A stretch of 45,677 nucleotides of DNA from an uncultured bacterium (lineage in GTDB: Bacteria; Actinomycetota; Coriobacteriia; Coriobacteriales; Coriobacteriaceae): assembly GCA_905215755.1 (NCBI GenBank), contig CAJMRE010000013.1:1-45677 (forward strand), given 5' to 3'. Below, one piece after another: positions 1 through 7,636 of this stretch. Position 1 is the stretch's first letter; every line of letters starts with the position of its first letter. The position numbers were made by a program, and so were the translations under genes. The notes under the pieces were generated by a model. That model was not told the origin of the DNA and did no database searches. It saw nothing but the letters and a program-made list of their open reading frames with translations.

Positions 1-136
1 GGACTTGCAGCGACGGACCTCAGGACACTCTTACACCACGTCTGCGCGCGCGACCCTAACTGTCCAGACCATTACGAACCAGGCCTCTTGTCAGCCCCAA
101 GTGATCCGTTTTCCTCCGTCCCCAACGGATCAATAT
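1..136. other. unassigned window edge with a small hairpin
   Basis: No coding region or RNA gene that I recognise lies here. Positions 102-110 (TGATCCGTT) pair with 124-132 (AACGGATCA), a 9-bp stem with a 13-base loop and no clear T-run. It may be the terminator of something outside the window. Confidence 0.4.
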
Positions 137-176
137 GAAAAGAGGGGCTGTCCCGCGTTGATGGGACAGCCCCTCT
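137..176 (-). terminator. Rho-independent terminator of the htrA-like gene
   Basis: A perfect 14-bp stem (AGAGGGGCTGTCCC at 141-154 with its complement at 163-176) and an 8-base loop is followed on the minus strand by TTTT. It starts 27 bases beyond the protease stop codon. Confidence 0.9.
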
Positions 177-202
177 GGCTTCGATATGTGCGATACGGCT
201 CG

Positions 203-1663
203 TTAGAAACCCTGACCGTGGCCTTGACCCTGGCCCTGCTGGCCCAGCAGCTCCTCCAGATACTGGCGCAGCTGCTCGTCGGTAATACCGCCGTTGCCGG
301 TGTCGGTCGCACTGTCGTCCTGTTGCTGGTTCTGCAACTCCTCGTCGGAGCCCAGCTCGACCGTGACCTTCTTCTCTTCCTTGCCGCGCACGAGCGTGAT
401 CTCGACCTTCTCGCCCACCTCGTGGCTGCGCAGCGCGATGATCAGGCCATCGGCGCTCGTAATCTCATCGTCACCCAGCTTGGTAATGACATCGCCCTCT
501 TGGATGCCAGCCTTGGCGGCAGGACCGTCCTCGACGACGCTTGCCACATACGCGCCGCTATCGGTGCTCAGCTTGTTGGTGCGGGCGTTGAGCGCGTTGA
601 CGCTCGAAAGCGTAGCGCCCATGTACGGATGTACCGGCGTCTTGCCGTCAATAATCTGGTCGGCAATGTTCTTGGCGTAGTTAACCGGAATAGCAAAGCC
701 CACGCCCGAGCTGGAGCCCGAATAGCTCTCGATAAGCGAGTTAATACCCACGAGCTCGCCGTTGTCGTTGACGAGCGCGCCACCGGAGTTACCCGGGTTG
801 ATGGCAGCATCGGTCTGAATCATATTGGCGTAGATGGTATTGCCGCTGGTAGAGCTCATGGCCGTGGAGCGATACAGCGCCGACACGATACCCGTGGAGA
901 CAGACTGCTCGTTGCCGAACGGCGAGCCGATCGCCATGACCCACTCGCCCACGTTGAGCTTGGAGGAGTCACCGATCTCGATCGGGGTGAGTTTGGAGGA
1001 GTCGGCGTCTTTGAGCTTGATGACGGCGAGGTCGCTCGAGGCATCGTTGCCCACGAACTCGGCCTCGTAGGTGGTGCCGTCGTCCATGGTCACCACGTAC
1101 TGGTCATAGCCATCGACCACGTGGTTGTTGGTGAGAATATGGCCCTCGGTATCGAGCACCACGCCCGAACCGACGCTGCCTGAACTATCCGACTCGTCGG
1201 CAGACTGCGAAAGCGAGCCATTCTGGCTGCCGCTCGAAGTGGCGGTAATGGAAACCACGGAGGGCAATGCCTTGGCAGAAACGGCCTCGGCCAGCGTGGT
1301 GTCCTCGGAGTCGATCGTGATCTTTTGTGTCGACGAACCCGAAGCGCCCGCTGTCACGGCATTCTTGCCGCCGCCGATATCGAGCGTGCCGCTCATAATG
1401 AGCGCGATGACCAGCAAGGCGCCGCACGCACAACCGGCGAGCGCCGTAATAAAGATCGGCAGCTTTTTGGTCTTGGTCTTGACCACTGTGTGCTTGTTTA
1501 CAACCTGCGCACCGCCCAGCGGCTTTCCGGTCTGCGTGTCGTAGGCTTGCACGTAGGGAATGTTGCTGTCGGCAGGCGTCGACTCCACCTGCACGCGCGG
1601 CTGCTGCTGGGTCTCGCCGGCGTTGCCCGCATCCTGGGGACGCTGGGAATCGTACTCGCTCAT
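203..1663 (-). CDS. HtrA/DegP-like membrane-anchored serine protease with PDZ domain
   Basis: Predicted 486-residue trypsin-fold quality-control protease acting outside the cytoplasmic membrane. Residues 1-65 are a polar cytoplasmic tail and about 68-91 form one hydrophobic anchor. The protease domain shows the triad: His181 in TNNHVVDG, Asp211 in SSDLAVIKL and Ser293 in NPGNSGGAL. One PDZ domain follows (roughly 360-450, with AGIQEGDVI), then a Gln/Gly-rich tail. I chose the ATG at 1663 because AAAGGA lies just upstream; an upstream in-frame start would add 13 residues with no ribosome site. It is transcribed alone: a terminator follows and a hairpin precedes it. Known relatives degrade misfolded exported proteins; the specific substrate is unknown. 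Confidence 0.9.
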   Translation of the reverse strand: MSEYDSQRPQDAGNAGETQQQPRVQVESTPADSNIPYVQAYDTQTGKPLGGAQVVNKHTVVKTKTKKLPIFITALAGCACGALLVIALIMSGTLDIGGGKNAVTAGASGSSTQKITIDSEDTTLAEAVSAKALPSVVSITATSSGSQNGSLSQSADESDSSGSVGSGVVLDTEGHILTNNHVVDGYDQYVVTMDDGTTYEAEFVGNDASSDLAVIKLKDADSSKLTPIEIGDSSKLNVGEWVMAIGSPFGNEQSVSTGIVSALYRSTAMSSTSGNTIYANMIQTDAAINPGNSGGALVNDNGELVGINSLIESYSGSSSGVGFAIPVNYAKNIADQIIDGKTPVHPYMGATLSSVNALNARTNKLSTDSGAYVASVVEDGPAAKAGIQEGDVITKLGDDEITSADGLIIALRSHEVGEKVEITLVRGKEEKKVTVELGSDEELQNQQQDDSATDTGNGGITDEQLRQYLEELLGQQGQGQGHGQGF

Positions 1664-1692
1664 AGCTGCGATCCTTTCGTCAAATAACCAAA

Positions 1693-1716
1693 GGCCCGCC
1701 AAACATGTGGCGGGCC
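1693..1716 (-). terminator. GC-rich hairpin between the GlnR-like gene and htrA
   Basis: GGCCCGCC (1693-1700) pairs with GGCGGGCC (1709-1716) and is followed on the minus strand by TTTGGTTATTT. It could be a second terminator insulating the protease gene from upstream transcription. Confidence 0.5.
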
Positions 1717-1828
1717 ATCATTGTTCACGTTGAGTTGTACCCCAATATGCGGGCGAACGTGTATGAGAACGCAATCTTTTAGGAAGGCTTAAGTTCTGCT
1801 GCAGGCCCAAAAGGACCCGGTCTGCGGC

Positions 1829-1865
1829 AAAACCACCACAAAGGTGCCTGTCCCCTTTGTGGTGG
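1829..1865 (-). terminator. terminator-like hairpin with GGGGACAGGCAC loop
   Basis: CCACCACAAAGG (1833-1844) pairs with CCTTTGTGGTGG (1854-1865), and the minus-strand exit reads TTTTGCC. It lies directly after the response-regulator stop. The minus-strand loop carries GGGACAGG, a motif also in the hairpin at 41819-41845, so it may be a repetitive palindrome serving as terminator. Confidence 0.65.
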
Positions 1866-1869
1866 AAAT

Positions 1870-2532
1870 CTAGTCCTTAAACAGATAGCCCACGCCGCGG
1901 ACGGTGGTGATGTGCGCCGCGATCTGCGGGCCCACCTTGGAGCGGATGCGTCGGATGTGCACGTCGACGGTGCGCGTGCCGCCGCAGTACTCAAAGCCCC
2001 ACACGCGGTGCAGCAACACCTCGCGGCTGTAGGCACGGTTGGGATGCGTCGCCAAAAAACTCAGCAGCGAGTACTCCATCAGCGTCAGGTCGATGGGCTC
2101 GTTATCGAGCGTCACCTGGTAGGTAGCCAGGTTGATCTCGAGGTTATCGATGTTGAGCACATCGTCGGCGGCGACGGTCTCCTCCTCGCCCATCAGGCGC
2201 TGCGCGCGAGCCTTGAGCTCGTTGGGCGTCGCCGTGGGGCATACAAAGTCAGCATGCGCGTGATTCGGCAGGCGCAGGGTGCCGAGCGCCTCGTCGTCGA
2301 CAATCACCAACATGGGGACGCCGCCACGATCGTCAAGCCACTTGGCAATCTGATCGATGCGGTCGCTGCGGATGCCATCGGAATCGAGAATCAGCAGGTC
2401 AAAGTCGTGCGCCGCAGTCGGCGAATCGGGGGTTGCCAGGCTCACCTCGACACCCAGGGTGGTCGTCAAGCTGCGGGCAAACTCGTGGAAGCGCGTCGTG
2501 CGCGCCATGAACAGGGCACTCTTTTCGGACAT
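1870..2532 (-). CDS. GlnR-like OmpR-family transcriptional regulator
   Basis: A 220-residue orphan response regulator with a degenerate receiver (about 1-115) and a good C-terminal winged helix (about 125-220). The C-terminal stretch WGFEYCGGTRTVDVHIRRIR closely resembles what I recall of actinobacterial GlnR, the nitrogen regulator. The receiver keeps an Asp in LLILDSDG but lacks the N-terminal acidic pair and the usual conserved Lys, as in GlnR, which does not work as a classical phosphorylated receiver. The ATG at 2532 has an excellent TTTGGAGG site. It lies 50 bp downstream of the glutamine-synthetase-like gene on the same strand, so the two are probably co-transcribed; no partner kinase is nearby. 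Confidence 0.8.
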   Translation of the reverse strand: MSEKSALFMARTTRFHEFARSLTTTLGVEVSLATPDSPTAAHDFDLLILDSDGIRSDRIDQIAKWLDDRGGVPMLVIVDDEALGTLRLPNHAHADFVCPTATPNELKARAQRLMGEEETVAADDVLNIDNLEINLATYQVTLDNEPIDLTLMEYSLLSFLATHPNRAYSREVLLHRVWGFEYCGGTRTVDVHIRRIRSKVGPQIAAHITTVRGVGYLFKD

Positions 2533-2582
2533 ATCGGCCTCCAAAGAAATGAGCTCAATCGTACTGGAACAAGCCAGCGCGA

Positions 2583-3920
2583 TTAGGAGTTCGCCAGGTA
2601 GTGCTTGATCTCCCACTCGGTGATCGTAGACTCAAACTTATGCCACTCGTCGCGCTTCTTTTTGAGGAAGAAGCTGTGGATGTGCTCGCCGAGGGCATCC
2701 TTCATAAACTGCGAGTCCTCAAACACGTCGAGCGCCTCTTTGAGCGAACGCGGCAGCGGCGTGTAGCCGGCCTCGAGCATCTGACGGTCGGTGAGCTTGA
2801 GCGTCTCGGCCGTGGCCTCGGGCGGGAGCTCCAGCTTGCGCTCGATGCCGTCCAGACCAGCCGCCAGCGTGACGGCGTTGACCAGGTACGGGTTGGCCAT
2901 GGGATCGGGGCTACGAAGCTCGATGCGCGTGGACAGCTGCTTGCCGGGCTTGTAGACCGGGATGCGGACCATGCTCGCGCGGTTGCGCAGGCCCCACGTG
3001 GCGTACTGCGGCACGGAGTCGCCGCCCGTGGTGATGCGCTTGTACGAGTTGACCGTGGGGTTGGTGATGGCGCTGATCTCGCGCGCGTGCGCCAGAATGC
3101 CGGCCATGTAGTGCTTGGCGATATCGGAGAGGTGGTACTTCTCGTCGTCCTCGCCCCAAAAGACATTGTTGCCGTCGTGGTCGAACAGCGACTGATGCAA
3201 AAACATGGCGCTGCCGTCCTCGCCCGCCAACGGCTTGGGCATAAAGGAGGCGTGGCAACCGCTCTCGTAGGCCTGCTGCTTAATGATGAGTTTGGCCGTG
3301 GTGATGGCGTCGGACATGCTCAGGGCCTCGGCGTGGCGCAGGCTCATGCCGTGCTGCGAGCGGCCGGCGGCGTGGAAGGTGTACTCCACGGGCACGGACA
3401 TCTTCTCGAGCGTGAGGACCGTGTTGCGGCGCAGGTCGCGGGCGGCATCGCTTACCGAAAGGTCAAAGTAGCCCACGTTGTCGAGCGGCTCGGGGGTGTG
3501 CTCGTCGGGGAAGTAGTAATACTCCAGCTCGGCGCCCACGTTGAGCAGATAGCCAGCTTTCTCGGCCTTGCGGAACATGCGGCGCAGGGCATCGCGCGGG
3601 TCGCCGGCAAACGGCTTGCGATCGGGGGTGCACACGTCGCAGAACACGCGGGCGACGCCGTTGTGGCTCGGGCGCCACGGCAAAATCTGGAAGGTCGAAG
3701 CATCGGGAAACGCCAGCATATCGGCTTCCTCGGGCGTGGCAAAGCCCTCGATGGCGGAGCCGTCAAAGCCAATACCCTCCTCAAAAGCGACCTCGAGGTC
3801 CTCGGGGCTAATGGCAAAGTTCTTGAGGCGGCCGAGAATGTCGACAAACCACAGACGCACAAAGCGGATGTCACGCTGCTCTACGGAGCGGAGTACGTAA
3901 TCGATGTTCTGCTGGTTCAT
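2583..3920 (-). CDS. glutamine-synthetase-family protein (GlnA2-like) with altered active site
   Basis: A full-length 445-residue type I glutamine synthetase fold. The N-terminus (RDIRFVRLWF at 16-25, FEEGIGFDGSAIEGF at 46-60) resembles actinobacterial GlnA2. Retained are E131 and E133 (GAELE), the NPTVNSYKR block and E334 in TRIELRSPDP. Several catalytic positions differ. Where the family has HHE...GQ(H/Q)E, residues 182-191 read FHAAGRSQHG, so both metal-ligand Glu are Ala184 and Gly191. The metal-ligand His of GSGMH is Phe240. The flap GxEAP is GGDSVP (299-304), and FDGSS is FDGSA. The reading frame is clean. Possible roles are an altered ligase, a gamma-glutamyl-amine synthetase relative, or a non-catalytic partner of the adjacent GlnR-like regulator. 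Start ATG has AAAGGGGAG upstream. Confidence 0.85.
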   Translation of the reverse strand: MNQQNIDYVLRSVEQRDIRFVRLWFVDILGRLKNFAISPEDLEVAFEEGIGFDGSAIEGFATPEEADMLAFPDASTFQILPWRPSHNGVARVFCDVCTPDRKPFAGDPRDALRRMFRKAEKAGYLLNVGAELEYYYFPDEHTPEPLDNVGYFDLSVSDAARDLRRNTVLTLEKMSVPVEYTFHAAGRSQHGMSLRHAEALSMSDAITTAKLIIKQQAYESGCHASFMPKPLAGEDGSAMFLHQSLFDHDGNNVFWGEDDEKYHLSDIAKHYMAGILAHAREISAITNPTVNSYKRITTGGDSVPQYATWGLRNRASMVRIPVYKPGKQLSTRIELRSPDPMANPYLVNAVTLAAGLDGIERKLELPPEATAETLKLTDRQMLEAGYTPLPRSLKEALDVFEDSQFMKDALGEHIHSFFLKKKRDEWHKFESTITEWEIKHYLANS

Positions 3921-4054
3921 GTCGCTCCCCTTTCTTTCGGGCGGGTTTCGACTGGTCTATATCGCAGATACTATCGCAGAAAAATGTTTCCGCAGGGTTA
4001 AAGCGTATCAAGCGCTCAAAAAACGTGTGCGAACAGGCAGTTGCGAACGAGCGG

Positions 4055-5077
4055 CTAGCGCGAGGTCGATGCGCGGTGTTCGATGTGGCCGGGGATCTCG
4101 ATGCGTTTGGGTGCCAGCTTTGCGGCTTCGCCCACGGTGGTGGTAACAACGTCGATGCGCTCGGACAGGCGCTCGACCACGCGCTCGGCGATGGTGAGGG
4201 TGTCCTGCGCGGCCGTGGTCACACCGCCAAAGAGCACATGGTTCCAGGGGTAGTCGTCAAACGTCGCGATCTTGAGCCCCGCCGGCAACGAGGGTCCCAG
4301 CTGTGCCAACGCCTCGGTCAGACGCAGAAAGACCAGGCCGTTGACGGCAATGAGGCCGAGCTTTTTGCCTGCATAGCCGCGGATGGTCTCGTCCAAGCGG
4401 CCGACGCCCGTGGCACCGCCATCGGCCAAGGTGACAACCTCGCCGGCAAGGCCGCGTCGCGACAGCTCGTCGGTAAAGGCCTCGGCGCGCTCGCGACGCA
4501 CGGGGCTGTCATCGCTTGCCTCGGTGAGCAGGCACAGGCGCTCGCTGCCAGCGGCAGCCAAGGCGTCTACCAAGCCGGCAACCAGCTCGCGGTTGTTAGA
4601 TGTCACCAGATCGACACCGCCGGCAGCAACATCGCGGTCGAGCAGCACAACGGGTAAACGTCCCGCGGCAGCGGCGATTGCCTCGTCGTTACCGCCGCAG
4701 GTATTGACGACCAGGCCGTCCACGCCGGCGTCGATAAGCCTGGTGAGCGATTCGGCCTCTTTAGCGGGATCGTTGCCGCTAATGGCCGTCATAAGCGAGC
4801 AGCCGCGCGCGGCGGCACTGGCGGAAAGCCCTTCGAGCATGGCACTGGAGAACGGGTTGGCGATGTCGGCCAGGATCACGCCGATGAGGTTGGTGCGTGA
4901 GCTGCGCAGATTGCGTGCGGCGGCACGTGGGCGATAGCCGGTGCGCTCGATAACCGCCGCGATGCGAGCGCGGGTTTCCTCGGTCATCTGCCCGGGGCGG
5001 TTGTTGAGATAGCGCGAGACCGTGGCCGGGCTCACGCCCGCCTCGGCGGCAATGTCCTTGATTCTCATCTGCGCCAT
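4055..5077 (-). CDS. LacI-family repressor divergent from kdgK (KdgR-like)
   Basis: A 340-residue LacI/GalR regulator. The N-terminal helix-turn-helix reads MRIKDIAAEAGVSPATVSRY, with hinge and RSSRTNLIGVI before a periplasmic-binding-protein-like effector domain. It starts about 235 bp from kdgK on the opposite strand. Two LacI-type operator copies (5182-5207) sit in the shared promoter region, so it probably represses kdgK-eda and itself. The likely effector is a late hexuronate intermediate such as KDG; that is inferred from context only. I placed the start at the ATG at 5077 behind GGGG; the ATG at 5068 is also possible. It is distinct from the other LacI gene at 40344, whose candidate operator differs. 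Confidence 0.85.
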   Translation of the reverse strand: MAQMRIKDIAAEAGVSPATVSRYLNNRPGQMTEETRARIAAVIERTGYRPRAAARNLRSSRTNLIGVILADIANPFSSAMLEGLSASAAARGCSLMTAISGNDPAKEAESLTRLIDAGVDGLVVNTCGGNDEAIAAAAGRLPVVLLDRDVAAGGVDLVTSNNRELVAGLVDALAAAGSERLCLLTEASDDSPVRRERAEAFTDELSRRGLAGEVVTLADGGATGVGRLDETIRGYAGKKLGLIAVNGLVFLRLTEALAQLGPSLPAGLKIATFDDYPWNHVLFGGVTTAAQDTLTIAERVVERLSERIDVVTTTVGEAAKLAPKRIEIPGHIEHRASTSR

Positions 5078-5142
5078 GGCGCACCCCGTTTCCCAATTGT
5101 CAGCAGTCTGAGCCATTTTAGGCATTTTTTTAAAAATCTCGC

Positions 5143-5169
5143 TTGCAAAAGGCTGTAGGTGAGTATACT
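5143..5169 (+). promoter_or_regulatory. candidate kdgK promoter
   Basis: TTGCAA (5143-5148) and TATACT (5164-5169) form a sigma-70-like pair with a short 15-base spacer. The operators begin 12 bases downstream, where a bound repressor would block initiation or escape. The start site is inferred. Confidence 0.5.
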
Positions 5170-5181
5170 ACAACTCGAAAC

Positions 5182-5207
5182 GAAACCGATTTCGTAAACC
5201 GATTTCG
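5182..5207 (+). promoter_or_regulatory. tandem LacI-type operators upstream of kdgK
   Basis: GAAACCGATTTC (5182-5193) has the LacI pattern GAAA..CG..TTTC, and the 12-mer AAACCGATTTCG repeats at 5183-5194 and 5196-5207, 13 bp apart. The location between a divergent LacI gene and its likely target supports an operator. Confidence 0.7.
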
Positions 5208-5211
5208 GCGA

Positions 5212-5269
5212 GCGTTGGCACGTAGGTGCAAAGATGTACCCTACCGTCTTGGCACCTCCGTGCCAACGC
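5212..5269 (+). repeat. 18-bp inverted repeat in the kdgK leader
   Basis: Arm 5212-5229 and arm 5252-5269 are complementary over 18 bp with one mismatch, around a 22-base loop. It lies after the operators and before the ribosome site, so it would be transcribed. There is no T-run. It could be a leader-RNA hairpin or a second regulator site; each arm also contains a small palindrome (GCACgtagGTGC, GGCACctccGTGCC). Confidence 0.75.
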
Positions 5270-5312
5270 CATATCAAAGGTGTACGCACGAGCAAGAAGG
5301 AGCTGCGCAACC

Positions 5313-6347
5313 ATGGGTAAAACGGTTCTTACCTTCGGCGAGATCATGATGAGGCTCTCGCCCAAAGACCATCTGCGCATTGAGCAGGCGACCGAGTTTG
5401 ATGTCCGCTACGGCGGCGCCGAAGCCAACACCGCGCTTTCCCTGGCCTACCAGGGCGACAAGGCCGCTTACGTCTCCGTTGTCCCGGCCAACCGTCTGGG
5501 CGAGTGCGCTCTGCGCTCGCTGAAGGCCTACGGCGTCGACACCACGCGCGTCGTACGTCAGGGCGATCGCCTGGGCTCCTATGTCTTTGAGGTCGGCGCC
5601 TCGCAGCGCGGCAACGGCTGCGTCTACGACCGCAAGTTCTCTGCCATCAACATGGCCAAGCGCGATGTTTTTGACTGGGACGAGATCCTCAAGGGCATCG
5701 ATGTCTTCTACTTCTCCGGCGTGACCCCCGCTGTCTCCGACGAGATGGCCGCTGCGTGCAAGGATGCCCTCACCGCCTGCCGCGCCAAGGGCATCACCAC
5801 CGTGTGCGACGTCAACTATCGCGGCAAGATGTGGTCGCCCGAGAAGTCGCAGGCCACCATGAAGGAACTCCTGCCGCTCGTCGACGTCTGCATCGCCAAC
5901 GATGAGGACGCACCCGCCGGCCTCGGCATGACCTGCGTCTCCGGCTCCCTTGCCCACGGCATTGAGGAGCGCGACACCTACGTCGAGATGGCCCGTCAGA
6001 TCTGCGCCGAGTACGGCTGCAAGAAGGTCGCTTCGGTCGTCCGCAACATCTCCTGCGTCGAGCGCTCCATCTGGATGGGCATGCTCTATGACGCCGAGAG
6101 CGGCGCGCACTGGTTCTCCCCCGCTCACGACGTGCACGTGCTCGAGGGCGTTGCCGCCGGCGACGCTTTCAACGCCGGCCTCGTCCATGCCCTCATCAAC
6201 GACTTTGACCCGCAGGACGCCGTCAACTACGCGATTGCGGCCTCGATCCTCAAGCTCACCATCAAGGGCGATTCCAACCTGGTGACTGCTGACGAGATTG
6301 CCGCTGTGGCATCAGCCGCCGACGGTGGCACCCGCGTCGCCCGTTAA
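5313..6347 (+). CDS. kdgK: 2-dehydro-3-deoxygluconate (KDG) kinase, PfkB family
   Basis: Phosphorylates KDG to KDPG with ATP, the penultimate step of hexuronate breakdown. This 344-residue protein begins GKTVLTFGEIMMRLSP, typical of the KDG-kinase branch of the PfkB/ribokinase family. It has the substrate-side motif RYGGAEAN and the C-terminal VAAGDAFNAG, whose Asp is the catalytic base (family consensus GAGD). The ATG at 5313 follows AAGAAGGAG; a longer frame opens at 5226 inside the leader hairpin and is rejected. The KDPG aldolase gene 254 bp downstream completes the pathway. It is probably controlled by the divergent LacI protein through the operators at 5182-5207. Confidence 0.88.
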   Translation: MGKTVLTFGEIMMRLSPKDHLRIEQATEFDVRYGGAEANTALSLAYQGDKAAYVSVVPANRLGECALRSLKAYGVDTTRVVRQGDRLGSYVFEVGASQRGNGCVYDRKFSAINMAKRDVFDWDEILKGIDVFYFSGVTPAVSDEMAAACKDALTACRAKGITTVCDVNYRGKMWSPEKSQATMKELLPLVDVCIANDEDAPAGLGMTCVSGSLAHGIEERDTYVEMARQICAEYGCKKVASVVRNISCVERSIWMGMLYDAESGAHWFSPAHDVHVLEGVAAGDAFNAGLVHALINDFDPQDAVNYAIAASILKLTIKGDSNLVTADEIAAVASAADGGTRVAR

Positions 6348-6362
6348 TTCGTTCCCCATTCT

Positions 6363-6402
6363 GCGGGCTGCAGTTTCCCATACCCATACCTCTGCAGCCC
6401 GC
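6363..6402 (+). repeat. 11-bp perfect inverted repeat after kdgK
   Basis: GCGGGCTGCAG (6363-6373) pairs exactly with CTGCAGCCCGC (6392-6402). There is no T-run after it, so a classical terminator is doubtful; it may stabilise the kdgK mRNA 3' end or attenuate transcription into eda. Confidence 0.6.
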
Positions 6403-6423
6403 TCCCCGATTCCTCCGGTCGGG

Positions 6424-6551
6424 CAAAACCACCAGTCCCATTCCGGTTTTGTCTGGCATTTCCTACATGACTGGTCGTGCAGCCGGTTTTGGAATTGCTT
6501 GAACCCCAAGCAGTGCCTCCGATAACCAATCCAAAATCGGCTCCTGACCAG
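6424..6551 (+). repeat. nested inverted repeats between kdgK and eda
   Basis: CAAAACC (6424-6430) pairs with GGTTTTG (6445-6451). A larger imperfect arm 6471-6495 pairs with 6528-6551 through CTGGTC/GACCAG and a GCCGGTTTTGGAATT-like block. CCGGTTTTG recurs directly at 6444 and 6483 and, as its near complement, at 6531. Either a folded mRNA spacer or a cluster of protein sites would fit. Confidence 0.55.
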
Positions 6552-6601
6552 CACATTTGGCAATCACGCGCCCATGCGCGCCACACATCGAAAGGAACAT
6601 C

Positions 6602-7243
6602 ATGTTCGATCAGTTTTACACCACGCTTAAGTCCCTGGGCATCGTGCCGGTCGTTGTGCTCGATAAGGTCGAGGACGCCGCTCCGCTCGCCCACGCCCTT
6701 ATGGCAGCTGGCATGAAGTCCGCCGAGGTCACCTTCCGCACCGCCTGCGCCGCCGAGTGCATCGCCGCTATGGCCGAGGCCGAGCCCGAGATGTGCGTTG
6801 GCGCCGGCACTGTCCTGACCGTCGAGCAGGTTGAGCAGGCCCGCGCAGCCGGTGCCAAGTTCATCGTCTCCCCGGGTTACAACGAGGACGTTGTGAAGCA
6901 CTGCATCGACATCGACCTGCCTGTCCTTCCCGGCACCGTAACCCCCTCCGAGGTCACCGCAGCCGAGAACCTGGGCCTCAAGGTCACCAAGTTCTTCCCC
7001 GCGTCCCAGTATGGCGGCCTGAACACCATCAAGGCCCTCGCCGCTCCGTTTGTCGGTCACCGCTTTATGCCCACCGGCGGCGTGAGCACCGCCAACGTCG
7101 AGGAGTACCTGAGCTCCTCTGCCATCATCGCCTGCGGTGGCACCTGGATGGTCAAGCCGGCCCTGTTTGCCGACGGCGACTTCTCCAAGGTCGAGCAGAT
7201 TGCCCGCGAGGCCATGGACGTCGTCAAGAAGGTCCGCGGCTAG
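6602..7243 (+). CDS. eda: KDPG / KHG aldolase
   Basis: Cleaves 2-keto-3-deoxy-6-phosphogluconate to pyruvate and glyceraldehyde-3-phosphate, ending the uronate pathway. The 213-residue length is typical. The Schiff-base lysine is Lys130 in LKVTKFFPASQYGG, and the proton-relay Glu is Glu42 in SAEVTFRT. GAGTVLT and the GGVSTANV phosphate-binding turn are present. The ATG at 6602 follows AAAGGAAC. It shares strand and pathway with kdgK and ends in a strong terminator, so kdgK-eda is probably one unit with a structured 254-bp spacer. Confidence 0.93.
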   Translation: MFDQFYTTLKSLGIVPVVVLDKVEDAAPLAHALMAAGMKSAEVTFRTACAAECIAAMAEAEPEMCVGAGTVLTVEQVEQARAAGAKFIVSPGYNEDVVKHCIDIDLPVLPGTVTPSEVTAAENLGLKVTKFFPASQYGGLNTIKALAAPFVGHRFMPTGGVSTANVEEYLSSSAIIACGGTWMVKPALFADGDFSKVEQIAREAMDVVKKVRG

Positions 7244-7260
7244 GTTTAGCTCTCTATCGT

Positions 7261-7298
7261 GAAAGGGGGTGTGCCCTAGACCTCGCCCCCTTTCTTTT
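7261..7298 (+). terminator. Rho-independent terminator of eda
   Basis: GAAAGGGGG (7261-7269) pairs with CCCCCTTTC (7286-7294) and is followed by TTTT, 17 bases after the eda stop. Confidence 0.9.
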
Positions 7299-7299
7299 A

Positions 7300-7533
7300 A
7301 AGCGGCTCGGAAGCGCGCCGTTTCCGTCACGAACAAGAACCGAAACCGTCTTGTATGCTGATAGAACGTGACGGAAGCGACACGCCCCCGAGCCGCTTTT
7401 CCTGCTCGGTTGGCGACCGCGCCCAGTTGAGCCACATCGACAAAAGCCGAGCCACCAAAACAGCTGCGGCGCCGTCTGAAGGAATGGACCCTTGCTTCCG
7501 GTCTTTTCCTCCAAGCGGCGCCGCAGCTTTTTC
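7300..7533 (+). other. structured intergenic region, possible small RNA
   Basis: No convincing reading frame. AGCGGCTCGG near 7300 pairs with CCGAGCCGCT near 7388 (followed by TTTT), enclosing a second stem, TTCCGTCACG near 7322 with CGTGACGGAA near 7368. A separate perfect 13-bp stem (7462-7474 with 7516-7528) is followed by TTTTT. Two stacked long-range hairpins each ending in a T-run could be an ncRNA with its terminator, or decayed palindromic elements. Confidence 0.5.
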
Positions 7534-7555
7534 ATACCCCGATAATGCCCCGGCA

Positions 7556-7620
7556 GTTGCGGTGAGATATGGACTGCTTACACCATCAGAGCCGCAAAAC
7601 AATCCCTATTTCACCGCAAC
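7556..7620. repeat. 65-bp palindromic repeat, copy 1
   Basis: Begins GTTGCGGTGAGATAtGGA and ends ATTTCACCGCAAC; the outer arms are inverted complements. It lies between the convergent eda and GntR genes. Related copies are at 13623, 16543 and 24958. Confidence 0.85.
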
Positions 7621-7636
7621 TAATGTAGGGGGCGAG

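Noticed and set aside
3330..3400. Local double frameshift as explanation for the odd GS active site
   Set aside because: Reading the other frames across this stretch does not restore HHE...GQHE, and flanking residues align without a break.
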